From assembly GCA_002300355.1 (NCBI GenBank), contig NSGV01000003.1, positions 248,001-312,000 of the forward strand: a stretch of 64,000 nt of DNA, read 5' to 3'. Made by a program: the position numbers and the translations under genes. This DNA comes from Streptomyces sp. TLI_235. GTDB lineage: Bacteria; Actinomycetota; Actinomycetes; Streptomycetales; Streptomycetaceae. Within the stretch, counting starts at the first letter, position 1; each line of letters begins with the position of its first letter. The notes below the pieces were generated by a model, which was not told the DNA's origin, did no database searches, and saw only the letters and a program-made list of their open reading frames with translations. This document shows positions 45,312 to 54,080 of the stretch, piece after piece.

Positions 45312-45595
45312 GAGATACCTCCGTGGCAGTCGCCGCGTCGCACACGAGGAACAGATTGTCAGGCATCAACCGATATTGCCTGATTTGCTCTGGTTGACCT
45401 GCTGATCGAGCTCCGGCCCCAGGGCGGGCGCCTGCGAGCAACCGGGACGCGGCCGCCTGCCGCCTGCCGCTTCGAAGGCCAGGGCCCCGGAAGCACACAC
45501 GGGCAGCCTGGCGCCGGTCTCCGCGCGAACCGGCGGGCCCGGCGTCAGGCCAGGAGGCACGTCAGCGGGTGAAGCGGGACTGCGGATGCAGTTCC

Positions 45596-45681
45596 TGGTG
45601 GGCGAGGGCGGATATTCGAACCGCCGCAGCCGAAGCGGGGGTTTTACAGACCCCTGGGCTCTCCCACTGCCCAGCTCGCCC
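45596..45681 (-). tRNA. tRNA-Tyr (GTA)
   Basis: Acceptor arms GGGCGAG and CTCGCCC pair, followed by encoded ACCA. The anticodon stem GGGGT/ACCCC encloses loop CTGTAAA, giving anticodon GTA. The long variable arm (CGCTTCGGCTGC) is typical of bacterial tRNA-Tyr. It is followed after one base by tRNA-Ser. Confidence 0.92.
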
Positions 45682-45682
45682 T

Positions 45683-45778
45683 TGGCGGAGGAGGTGGGGG
45701 TCGAACCCACACGGGCGCTCATCGCGCCCCAACGGTTTTCAAGACCGAGGCCGGCGCCGCCTGTCGGCTGGCTCCTCC
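45683..45778 (-). tRNA. tRNA-Ser (TGA)
   Basis: Acceptor arms GGAGGAG and CTCCTCC, discriminator G and encoded CCA are visible. The anticodon loop CTTGAAA gives TGA. The long variable arm contains GGGGCGC...GCGCCC, as expected for serine tRNA. It reads UCA and related codons, which are rare in this GC-rich genome. Confidence 0.92.
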
Positions 45779-45796
45779 ATAAACTGTGCTGTTGCG

Positions 45797-45869
45797 CTGC
45801 CGGACGGGGATTCGAACCCCGAACCTCCTGAACCAAAGTCAGGCGTGCTGCCAGTTGCACCATCCGGCA
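45797..45869 (-). tRNA. tRNA-Gln (TTG)
   Basis: Acceptor arms TGCCGGA and TCCGGCA pair. The anticodon stem CCTGA/TCAGG holds loop CTTTGGT, giving TTG. The T arm GGGG-TTCGAAT-CCCC is standard. CCA is not encoded. It reads CAA, a rare codon at this base composition. Confidence 0.9.
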
Positions 45870-46213
45870 CTGCCGGGGCGGCATACGAAAAGGGTCGCCC
45901 GGGCGGGGGACTGCTCCCCGCGGCGGCGACCCGGCAACCCGGCCGGTCAGCGCTGCGAGGACGTCCCGCGACACTGCGGGAGCGAGGAGCGCCGATACGA
46001 CCGGACACGGATGAGGGTGTTCACGTTCGCGCTCCTTCCTGCGAGCCTGTGCGGCGCGATACGCCCACTGTGCCCGGCCGCTGACGGCGGGACAACCCGT
46101 TTTCGCGCTGCCCCCGGCCGATGCCGGGCAGCTGCCTCATCGGCCGACACACAGCGGCCGCGACGGGCGGGCGGACGCGGCGTCGGGGCCGACACCCGGG
46201 CCGACACATGAAA
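45870..46213. other. Spacer within tRNA cluster
   Basis: These 344 bp between tRNA-Gln and the terminator of tRNA-fMet hold no clear gene. It should include the promoter for the downstream Gln-Ser-Tyr tRNA group on the minus strand. Confidence 0.4.
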
Positions 46214-46251
46214 GGCCGGGCCCGGTGCGCTTCAGCGCACCGGGCCCGGCC
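46214..46251 (-). terminator. Strong hairpin terminator of tRNA-fMet
   Basis: A perfect 17-bp stem (46214-46230 with 46235-46251) closes loop TTCA. It lies 3 bp after the 3' end of the fMet tRNA on the minus strand. It separates this tRNA from the three downstream ones. Confidence 0.85.
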
Positions 46252-46254
46252 AAT

Positions 46255-46331
46255 TGGTAGCGGGGACAGGATTTGAACCTGCGACCTCTGGGTTATGAGC
46301 CCAGCGAGCTACCGAGCTGCTCCACCCCGCG
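46255..46331 (-). tRNA. tRNA-fMet (CAT), initiator type
   Basis: The anticodon loop CTCATAA (CAT) is closed by three G-C pairs (GGG/CCC), and position 1 (C) is mismatched with position 72 (T). Both are initiator hallmarks. Acceptor CGCGGGG/CCCCGC and encoded ACCA are visible. An initiator tRNA in an accessory region is unusual. Confidence 0.9.
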
Positions 46332-46626
46332 TCGGTACGCCCGACTGTACGCCACCGCGACCCTGCGGGGGAAACGCATTCGGGCCGGGCGCGAGTGGAC
46401 CGGCAGCAGCTGCACGGCTCGAATGCGCCCTACAGGGCCGGGCCCCGGCCCCCGGGCCCGCGCAGGGATGAGAAGATCGACGCGGCTCCCGGGGTTCATG
46501 CCATTGTCTCCCCGGGAGCCGCTCGCCTGTCCGTCCCGACACCCCGTCAGCGCCATTTGCGGACAAGGGCGCGGCGCGGACCCGCCGGGCGCCCGGTCCC
46601 GGGCGGCCGCGCTGCGGGAGGGACCG

Positions 46627-46977
46627 CTACCGGGCCGGAACGGCACGGGCACCCGGTCCGCCGGCCACCGGGCCGGATGCCGCTTCGAGGGCGGCGCGGA
46701 CCCGCACCAGCAGCGCCACGGCGCAGCGCAGGTGACGGCAGGCGACGGGCAGCAGGGTGCCGCGGAAGCGGTCGGCCGTGCGTAGTTCGGCGGCGGCCTC
46801 CTGCAGGAGGACGGCCGTGGCGCGGATCGGCTCACCGCGGTCGCTCGCCCGGTACTCCCCCGCCAGGGCTGCGGCGGTGCGGGCGAGCTCGCCGGTGCCG
46901 GGGTCCTCTAGCACATCGGCGCCGAAGTACACCAGCAAGGACGCCAGTTGGGCCAGCAAATCGTCCCTGCGCCTCAT
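46627..46977 (-). CDS. Hypothetical helical protein
   Basis: The 116-aa protein (MRRRDDLLAQLASLLVYFGA ... LLPVACRHLRCAVALLVRVR) is wholly helical, with Ala/Leu-rich stretches and two cysteines. It lies with two other minus-strand genes (47257-48798) whose products are similarly helical and contain LRCAVALL or AARQLALVV segments, so the three may be distantly related. No family is recognised. Confidence 0.5.
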   Translation of the reverse strand: MRRRDDLLAQLASLLVYFGADVLEDPGTGELARTAAALAGEYRASDRGEPIRATAVLLQEAAAELRTADRFRGTLLPVACRHLRCAVALLVRVRAALEAASGPVAGGPGARAVPAR

Positions 46978-47256
46978 CCACCACACGCTCACGCCGCGAT
47001 CATGCACCACCACGGAATGTGAGGGGTCGGAAACCGGCCACCTCCCAAACCCTGCCGGCGTTCCCGCAGCGGCGGCCGGTCTCCGCAGCCGGCCCCCGGG
47101 GGCCGGCTGCGCGACCCCGGACGGTCCGGACGCCGGGGTGCGGCGTGCCGGACGGTGCGGCCGCGGGGCGCGGCCGGATGTCGCCCGTGGTGGGGTGGCG
47201 GGGCGGTGCCCCGTCCAACGACCGGGCACCGGCCGGGGACACTGCCGCGGGCGCGG

Positions 47257-47928
47257 CTACTGCTCCGGTACGGGGTCGAGGCTCGCCACGGACACCACCA
47301 GGGCGAGCTGCCGGGCGGCGTGCAGGCAGCGCTCCGCCGCCAGACTCGGGTCCTTCTGGCGGGCGGCGTCCTGCAGCACCAGCAGGGCGGCCACCAGGGC
47401 GGTGTGGGTGGCCTCGTCGAGGACCTCCGCGGCGGTGTACTCGCCACCGGCGGTGAGCTCGGCCAGCAGGGCGAGCGCCTCCTCCGGGTCGTCCAGCGAC
47501 TCGAGGAAGTCGTTGCCCGCGCCGGTCAGGCCCATCGCGGCCGCCTGCCCCACCGTCGGCAGCGCCACTCCCCCGGCCGGGGTGTCCGCGGTGCTGGTGT
47601 GTGCGTCGAGAACGGCGCTCTCCGCCTCGGCCAGGGCGCAGCAGCGCCGGAAGGTGGTGCGGCCCTGCTCGCCTTCCCGGGCCGTCTGGGTGGGCCAGCG
47701 TTCCTCGTCGCGCATCGTGGCAGCGTCGAGGCGGACCGGGGCGCTCGCGGCAAGCGCGGCGACCGGCCACAGGCTTACCCGCACGCCCTCCTGCTGCGGC
47801 GGGGCGTCCGCGATCGGCCCGTAGACGGCCGCGGCCGCCTGCGCGCACTCGGCCACCAACTCCGTTGCGGTCGCGATCAGACGCGCGTGACGCCTGCGCC
47901 TGGACGGCGCCTGAACCGGTGCACCCAA
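47257..47928 (-). CDS. Hypothetical helical protein
   Basis: The 223-aa protein is assigned TTG 47928, because GGAGGAG lies about 10 nt upstream and the preceding frame belongs to a different gene. It is helical throughout, with acidic patches (SLDDPEEALALLAELTAGGE) and a conserved-looking end (AAERCLHAARQLALVVSVAS). It is probably a cytosolic protein of an actinomycete-specific family that I cannot name. Confidence 0.5.
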   Translation of the reverse strand: MGAPVQAPSRRRRHARLIATATELVAECAQAAAAVYGPIADAPPQQEGVRVSLWPVAALAASAPVRLDAATMRDEERWPTQTAREGEQGRTTFRRCCALAEAESAVLDAHTSTADTPAGGVALPTVGQAAAMGLTGAGNDFLESLDDPEEALALLAELTAGGEYTAAEVLDEATHTALVAALLVLQDAARQKDPSLAAERCLHAARQLALVVSVASLDPVPEQ

Positions 47929-48196
47929 GACTGCCCCACTCCTCCTGCACAGCCCCCGGAGCGGCCCTGCGGGGCCGCAGGTCATGACTACCAGTTGGCA
48001 CACGTCGCAGTCCGGCACTTCACCGATCCGGACAAACCCGGCCAGCCGGAACGCGGCCGTGGCAGCCGCGCGGCGGCGGATGGTGGCGGTGGAAAGTGCG
48101 GGACGTTGTCCCGCACTTTCCCGCCCCGACGGGGCCTTCCGAGCGCAGCGCACCATGGGCAGCCGCCGGCGCCGCCGCGCACGGCCGTTGCCCGGG

Positions 48197-48798
48197 TCAG
48201 GTTGCCGGGATGTACTGCCGCGGGTCGGCGCCGTGCCGCCGTGCCCGGGCCAGCGGCGGGTGACGCCGAACCCGCTGTCCTGCAGGACCTGCGCCCACAC
48301 CTGCGGGTCGAACCACTTGTCGATGTCCGGGGCCAGCACGGTGATGGCCTTCATCCGGGCGTCCCAGTCGCGCCCAGCCGGACCACGGCTGCCCTCGCGC
48401 CCGACGCAGCCGTCCTCCCCGTGGATGTGCCCGGCCATCCACGCGTTCACCGCGACACCTCTGATCACCGCGTACAGGTCGCCGCCGGTCTCCACGAGCG
48501 CGTCCGGCACGCCCTCCAGGATCAGCGCCAGCTCCAGGTTGCCGACCGGCGGCAACGGCGCCTGACCCACGCCGCGCTCGGCACTGCTGTCCTTGAACTC
48601 CTGCTGCTGGCGGACCAGGGGCGGCGGCGTCGAAGTACCGCCACGCGGAGCGCTCCTGGATGCCAGGCGCTCCGCAACGGTGCGGATGTTGCGCTCGATG
48701 ACGTCGGCGACCACGCCCGATCTCATCGTGACGCCGCGTCGGGCGAGTTCGGCCAGGGTCTGGGCCACGGCGTCCTCGAACGCCCTCGAGTTCCTCAC
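48197..48798 (-). pseudogene. Hypothetical gene with single-base frameshift
   Basis: From ATG 48798 the frame encodes MRNSRAFEDAVAQTLAELAR ... NAWMAGHIHGEDGCVG ... KWFDPQVWAQVLQDSGFGVT. Near 48245 the best continuation (RARRHGADPRQYIPAT, stop at 48197) is one base out of frame: TGGCCC stands where TGGGCCC would keep the phase. The uncorrected frame runs on into the next gene. A sequencing error would look the same. Family not recognised. Confidence 0.5.
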
Positions 48799-48955
48799 GA
48801 CCGGCAGCCCAGTGCCGCGGGCCGCGGGCCGCGCCCCCTGGCCTCCTCCGGGCCGCGGCTACCCGGGAGACCGGTTTCCTCGGGTGGTGACGCCCGGGAC
48901 GTGCCGGGCGCAGCATCACGCGGGGACGCGGCGGGGCGCAGGCGGGCGGCGCCGG

Positions 48956-49177
48956 TCAGCGCAGCAGCAAGGCGCCGGGGTCGGAGAAGGCGACGGCGGG
49001 CACGGCGGCCGGGCGGCTCGGTTCGGGCTCGGGCGCGGGAGCGGACTCGTTGCCGGGTGGGGCCTGGAACAGCACCGGGCCAGCCGGCGCAAGCGGGCGG
49101 CGGGCACGCGGAACAGCGGCGGCGGGCCGCTCGCCTAGGGGGCTGGCGGGCTGTTGGCGGCGATGATCGTTCGTCAC
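48956..49177 (-). CDS. Small hypothetical protein, doubtful
   Basis: A 73-codon frame from GTG 49177 (VTNDHRRQQPASPLGERPAA ... EPSRPAAVPAVAFSDPGALL) is Pro/Ala-rich and possibly disordered. There is no clear RBS. The rest of 48799-49357 shows no other gene. It may be noise. Confidence 0.3.
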   Translation of the reverse strand: MTNDHRRQQPASPLGERPAAAVPRARRPLAPAGPVLFQAPPGNESAPAPEPEPSRPAAVPAVAFSDPGALLLR

Positions 49178-49357
49178 ACCGCCCAGTGTCACCGGACGGT
49201 GGCGGAACCAAACGCGCGGGGGCGGCCCGCGGGCGGCGTGCGGGAGGCCGCCGGGGGCAGGCGGCCGGGGCCGGGCGCCCCGGCTGTCGGTGGCCGCTGG
49301 TATCCCTACTGTCCGGATGCGCACGATGCCGCGTCCGGCCAGAGGGAGGGGACGGTC

Positions 49358-50809
49358 ATGGCCTTCACCGCGATCCACCCCGCCGCAGGGCGGCTGGATG
49401 CCACACTCCCCGACCTGGGGGCCGGCCTTCAGTGGGCGGACGTCCACAAGGCCCGCCCGCGGATCGCCCTGAGGTGTCCGGAGTGCGGCCACGACGTCCA
49501 CGCCAAGTGCTCGCCGAAGGGCCTGCGGTTCTTCGCCCACGGCCGGCGCCGCCCCGACGAGTGTGAACTCGCCGGCGAATCGATGGAGCACCACCTCCTC
49601 AAACTCGAGCTCGCCCAGGCCGTCCGCGCGGGCGGCTGGCACGCCGAGCTCGAGGTCGCCGCACCCGACGGCAGCTGGCGCGCCGACGTGATGGCCACCT
49701 CCCCCGACGGGAGGCGCCGCACCGCGTGGGAGGCGCAGCTGTCGCCGATCACGGTGGAGGACCTCGAGGCGCGCACCGCCCGGTACGCCGGGGCGGGGAT
49801 CGGGGTGTGCTGGGTGACGGACCGGCGGGCCGTGCCGTGGATGGGGAAGGTGCCCTCGGTGCGGGTGAGCGTCGACGACGGCGGCCGGTGGGGGGTCGAC
49901 GACGGCGTCGCCGGGTTCGAGGCCCGCGCCGGCGGGTGGGCGGTACAGCTGTGCGGCCTTGCGCAGTTCGTCGCGTGGGTGCACTCCGGCCGCGTGGCCG
50001 GCCATCGTGTGCTGCCGCGCTACCGCGGCTCGGTCGACCTGGCCGTGGAGCGGCGCACCGCGAACCGGCCCGTGGTGTGGACGACACCGCGGTCGATCGC
50101 CGCGGAGGCCGAGCACGACCGGCGCCGCCGGCGCGAGGACGAAGCCCGCCGCGAACAGGAGCTGGCCCGCCAAGCCCGCGCGGTGGAGGCCCGGCGTCTG
50201 CTCAGGGAACAGGAGGAAGAGGCCGAACGCGAGTCGCAGGCGCGCCGCGTGGCGGTGCAGGCGTACCTGGCCCGGCAGCGGCGCCGGCACGAGGTCTACC
50301 GCGAGTACAACCAGCGCCAGGCGGACCTGGACCGGCTGGTGCGGCGCGGCCGCGCCGCGGTGCAGCGGCTCAAGGACGAGGTGCTGCGCCGCGAGCGCGA
50401 GCTCGCCGGGCAGGAGGCCGAGCGGCAGTTGGAGGCCGCGCGGGCCGCCGAGCTGTCCGCCGCCCAAAGCTGGTGGAAGCGTCTCACCCCGGCCCAGTGC
50501 GAGGAGCTGGCGGACTCGGTGAACCGGCAGGCGTGGAAGGAGACGGCCGCCCGCGCCGAGACCGGACTCGGCGAGATCGCACCGCAGTTCGCCTACGGGT
50601 GGCCCGCCCGCACCGTCGGGCGCCGGCGCGGCCTCTACGGCATCGTCCGGCCCTGCCCCGCGTTCGTCGCCCGCTGCCCGCAGCTGCTCACCATGCGCGT
50701 GTTCGTGCGCAACGCCCGAGAAGCCCGTGAACTGGCCGCGGCCGGGTTGGATCCCGCGCGCATCACCCACTTCGACCTCGCCGACCACGAGCAGGACACC
50801 CTCTGCTGA
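49358..50809 (+). CDS. CoiA-like competence/nuclease protein with coiled coil
   Basis: The 483-aa protein starts at ATG 49358 with GAGGGAGGGGA upstream. It opens with a CoiA-like zinc ribbon (LRCPECGHDVHAKCSP) and FFAHGRRRPDECELAGESMEH. The restriction-like core then has ADVMATSP with the acidic residue and AWEAQLSPITVEDLEARTARY with the ExQ pair. Residues 235-385 form a long charged coiled coil (RRRREDEARREQELARQARA). The C terminus (WWKRLTPAQCEELADSV) is unrecognised. CoiA promotes recombination of incoming DNA in Streptococcus. In actinomycetes such genes occur on plasmids and accessory islands, where the role is unknown. Confidence 0.8.
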   Translation: MAFTAIHPAAGRLDATLPDLGAGLQWADVHKARPRIALRCPECGHDVHAKCSPKGLRFFAHGRRRPDECELAGESMEHHLLKLELAQAVRAGGWHAELEVAAPDGSWRADVMATSPDGRRRTAWEAQLSPITVEDLEARTARYAGAGIGVCWVTDRRAVPWMGKVPSVRVSVDDGGRWGVDDGVAGFEARAGGWAVQLCGLAQFVAWVHSGRVAGHRVLPRYRGSVDLAVERRTANRPVVWTTPRSIAAEAEHDRRRRREDEARREQELARQARAVEARRLLREQEEEAERESQARRVAVQAYLARQRRRHEVYREYNQRQADLDRLVRRGRAAVQRLKDEVLRRERELAGQEAERQLEAARAAELSAAQSWWKRLTPAQCEELADSVNRQAWKETAARAETGLGEIAPQFAYGWPARTVGRRRGLYGIVRPCPAFVARCPQLLTMRVFVRNAREARELAAAGLDPARITHFDLADHEQDTLC

Positions 50810-50935
50810 CCGCCCGCACCGGCCGACCGTGACCGGGCATCGTGTCGAGAGCCGGATGACGTGCCGCGCCCGGAGCCCCGAGGACGGCTGGCAGTGGCCG
50901 CCTGCCCTGCCGACGGCCGGTGAGAGGAGCAGCGT

Positions 50936-51292
50936 ATGACGAGGGTGTGCGCGCCGGCCGGGTCCGCGGACCTGCCGGCGGGGACGGCGCGGCCGGACGG
51001 CGGGTGGAGCTTGCGGGTGCGGGTGCACGGTGGGCGGGTGGATCACCGGGCCCGGCGTACGGCGGTCGGCCGTGGTCGGCGGGTGTGGCTGGAGATGGCC
51101 TGTGGCTGGTACTGGATCGAGGAGTTGGACCTGGAGCGTGTGCTGTCGGGTGTGGTCCGCGGGCGGTGCGGGCAGCGGGCTGCAAGGGATGCGGATCCGG
51201 CGGGGACGCGGCGGTGGTCGGCGCAGGCACGGGCGGAGCGGGTCGCGGGCGTCGGCCAGGAGGGGTTGTTCCCTGCCGGGTCGGTCGGCTGA
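50936..51292 (+). CDS. Hypothetical protein
   Basis: The 118-aa protein starts at ATG 50936 with AGAGGAG 5 nt upstream. A segment such as VWLEMACGWYWIEELDLERV suggests a small folded domain; the rest is Arg/Gly-rich. It follows the CoiA-like gene by 127 bp on the same strand and may be co-transcribed. No family is recognised. Confidence 0.45.
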   Translation: MTRVCAPAGSADLPAGTARPDGGWSLRVRVHGGRVDHRARRTAVGRGRRVWLEMACGWYWIEELDLERVLSGVVRGRCGQRAARDADPAGTRRWSAQARAERVAGVGQEGLFPAGSVG

Positions 51293-51813
51293 GTCCTGCG
51301 GGGGCCGGCGCGGGCGCCTGCAGGGGGAGGTCAGGAGGTATGAGGGAAGGTCAGGAGGGTGAGATGGGAATCCGGGTGCCGGTGGCGGGGGCTCGGGCAC
51401 GGTCGGTGGCGGTGCGGCTTGTGGGCGCCGTGCCCCGGCGGCCTCGCGTGGATCCACCGTCACTCATGTGCCGGTACTCCGCGGCCCGCCGTTCCCCGAC
51501 TGCGCGATGGGGGCGAGACCGGTCCAGGCATGACGTCGCGCGCCGTGCCTGAACCCCTGTGGGAGAGGCGGTGGGTGTCAGGCCTGCTGCACGGGGGGCG
51601 GTTGCTGATCGCGCTGTCGTGGTGTGTGCCCGGGCTGCGGAAGACGGTGTCCCTGGCGCTGTCGCCGATCGTTCAGGGTTGCTGGGGAGGGGAGCACGCC
51701 CGCCCACAGCCGGACCAGCGGCAGTCGAGGTACCGCCGGGGCATCGGCACCGGTCGCCCACCGGATCGGGCGCTGCCCTGTTCAGGGCCCGGCCGCGGGC
51801 CGCGGGCACCGCT
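51293..51813. other. Region without recognised gene
   Basis: These 520 bp between the hypothetical gene and the end of the IstA-like relic contain only frames without family features. The word AGGTCAGGAGG repeats near 51328 and 51348. Confidence 0.35.
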
Positions 51814-53216
51814 TTACCGCTGGGGGGCGTCACGGTCGTGGCCGGTCCTGGGTGGAGGACGGTGCTGGGGTGCTCGGCGGTCCTCGGCGGTCCGCTTCGA
51901 TTGCTGTGGATGCGCGGTGCCGAAACCGGTTCCGCGTGGGAGAGGCGGATCCGCCTCCTGCTCCTCGGTGCGAGGGAGCGGTCCGGTGGGCTGCTCGTCG
52001 TCGGGCCGGGACAGGGCCTGGGCCTGGGCCAGGGCGGCCCGGGAGCGTGGGCGGGGGATTCCGCCTGCCGTGCAGGTCTGCGCCTGCGCGCTGGAGGTCC
52101 GGGTGGGTCGTTCCAGAGTGATGGGGCCGCTGTGCCCGGCGATCGTGCGGCCTGCCCTCTCGGGGCCCTCAGGAAGCAGGCGATGACCGCCCCGTGGGTG
52201 GTCGTCATCGAGAGGTGGGGTTCGTCCAGCCGCCGGCGGATCCCTACCTCGCTGCCGGCGAGACCTGCGGGGAGCAGGTAGAAGTTGCCCTCGAACGACA
52301 CGAGTCCGTGAAGATCGACCCTGCGCTGAACGCAGATGCGAGCCGGGAACGGCTTTGAGGGCAGGGGCAGCAGGGCCCAGGCGTCGCGGTCCGCCCGTTG
52401 GCGCCGGCCGTCCGAGCGCTCGGCGAGACGGTCGAGGCTGTCCTGTGCCGCCTGCAGGCCGAGGTCGTCGGCCGTGGTGTCCCACCAGTGAAGGACGACG
52501 GAGCGGCGGGCACGGGTGGCGGGGATGGACGGTCCGGTCTGCGGGCGGATCGCGATGGAGGCGGCGTAGTAGGTCGCGATCTCGTGGAAGGCGGCGGTCA
52601 CCTTGCCGGCCGGTGAGCAGACCGGTGGAGTTCGGTCGAACAGCCAGCGCTCGCCGGTGCCGCCCAGCCGGCGCAGCACCTGGTCCATGGCTTCGACGCA
52701 GTGCGGGAGGTCGTTGGTGGCGGCCAGAGTCGCCCGCCAGCGGCCGGATCGCGTGAGCGAACCCATGAGCAGGTACGCCTGGCTCCCGCAGTCCCACTCG
52801 ACCGGCGGGGCCGGGAGCTGTACCCAGTCGAACTGCACGTCCTCCACGGTGCCGCAGGGGGGGCCGGCCCTCCCCCGCTGGCAGAGTGCGCAGCACGGCC
52901 GCGTCAGATGTCTGCGCAGGGCGCGGGTGAACGTCGAATAGGCGCCGCCGTAGCCCAGCTCGACGATTTCGCTGTGAAGAACGTTCGCCCGCAGGTGCGG
53001 GTCGTCGTCGAGCCGTTGCTGGCAGTACGAGGCGAATCGGAAGAACTCGCTGTGGCGCACTGCTCGGGCCCCTACGTTCCGCTCTCCCTTGAGGTAGGCC
53101 CTGACCGTCTTGCGGTCGCGGCCCAGGCACCGGGCGATCGCCGAGACGGACCAGCCCTGGCGGCGCAAGGCGCAAATCTCTTTGTACTCCTGTGAACTGA
53201 GCATCCGAACTCCCAA
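51814..53216 (-). pseudogene. IstA-like (IS21-type) transposase relic
   Basis: The N-terminal part is clear: MLSSQEYKEICALRRQGWSV, an HTH (SVSAIARCLGRDRKTVRAYL), and an integrase-like region VEDVQFDWVQLPAPPVEWDC with one Asp. The segment where IstA has its second Asp and Glu is degraded (FDRTPPVCSPAGKV, then ARRSVVLHWWDTTA). A Mu-C-type part follows (RVDLHGLVSFEGNFYLLPAG). Near 52170 the frame changes, and the better continuation stops at 51814. No istB accompanies it. It is unrelated at close range to the IS21 at 14684-16971. Confidence 0.6.
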
Positions 53217-53585
53217 CTGTCGGACTTCGCCACCACGAAGCGCGCGTTGAATGAGCGGCGACCGCGAGACCTGGCCAAACCTGCCGAATATGCCATGGGC
53301 AATATCAGAGGCCCACTGTCACCCTGGCAAGGATTGGGGCCTCGACCCGGCGGTACAAGAGGCTCGAACCGCCCTCCTGCGGAGTTCTGTCGAGCATTGT
53401 GAGAATTGCATGTTGAAGGACGTTTGAATCATGCGCACGTAAGGATTGCCGCCGAATCGCTCATGCGGCGAAGCCCGGTGTTCATTTGCCCTCCCCCGGC
53501 CACCGTCCCTCGCCCGACGGGCAGGGGGCGAACCGGCCGTCTGTGCGGCTGGTGACGGCAGGCGGGGGATGCGGCGCGCGCGGTC
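53217..53585. other. Spacer between transposase relic and PKS operon end
   Basis: No gene is seen. The segment lies downstream of the regulatory ATPase gene, so a terminator is expected, but no strong hairpin stands out. Confidence 0.35.
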
Positions 53586-54080
53586 TCACAACGACAATCG
53601 GCAGGAGACTGTCTTGGTTCCGTCGCGATGGAAACGGCAGGCCCAGGATCTGGCGACGCTCTCGACCAGAAACAGACCGCGTCCGCCTTCTTCACAGCTG
53701 ACTGCCCGGTGCACTCGGGGGGCGCTCGTGGAGCGGTCTCGAACACCGATCGACAGCCACCGCTGGTCGAGCGCGATCGTCACCCTGATCGGCTGCTCGC
53801 CGTCGGTGTGCCGGATCGCGTTCGTCAGAAGCTCAGTGGTCAGGAGTTCGGCGTCCTCGGTGAGGTGCGCCATCTCCCAGTGACTGAGAATCGCCTTCAC
53901 GGCGTGGCGCACGGGCCGCACCTGATGGGGCTCGGGGAACACGAACATGGAGATGCGCCGTCCCTGTGCGTCACATGCGTCCGTGCCCGGTGGTCCTGTG
54001 GAGGTCATGTCCGTTCCCTGGCTACGCTCCCCGGCGGTGCGTCGGCGGTTCGGCGCGCTCGCGGCCTGACGTGAGCTCAT
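53586..54080 (-). CDS. RsbW-like ATP-binding regulator (HATPase_c_2)
   Basis: The 164-aa protein from ATG 54080 has an N-terminal extension of 45 residues, then the GHKL fold of anti-sigma/SpoIIAB-like kinases. The N box is ELLTTELLTNAIRHTDGE, the strand VTIALDQRWLSIGVRDRS contains the GxxD-like element, and EEGGRGLFLVESVARSWAC is the G box. Hundreds of such genes occur in streptomycetes, usually as regulators of sigma factors or of anti-anti-sigma proteins. Its start overlaps the PKS stop (ATGA), so it is translated with the PKS; a start at ATG 54008 would remove the coupling. That coupling suggests a regulatory role for the cluster. Confidence 0.85.
   Translation of the reverse strand: MSSRQAASAPNRRRTAGERSQGTDMTSTGPPGTDACDAQGRRISMFVFPEPHQVRPVRHAVKAILSHWEMAHLTEDAELLTTELLTNAIRHTDGEQPIRVTIALDQRWLSIGVRDRSTSAPRVHRAVSCEEGGRGLFLVESVARSWACRFHRDGTKTVSCRLSL

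Noticed and set aside
48956..51463. A minus-strand frame of over 800 codons
   Set aside because: It is antisense to the CoiA-like gene, whose zinc ribbon and nuclease motifs are clear on the plus strand.
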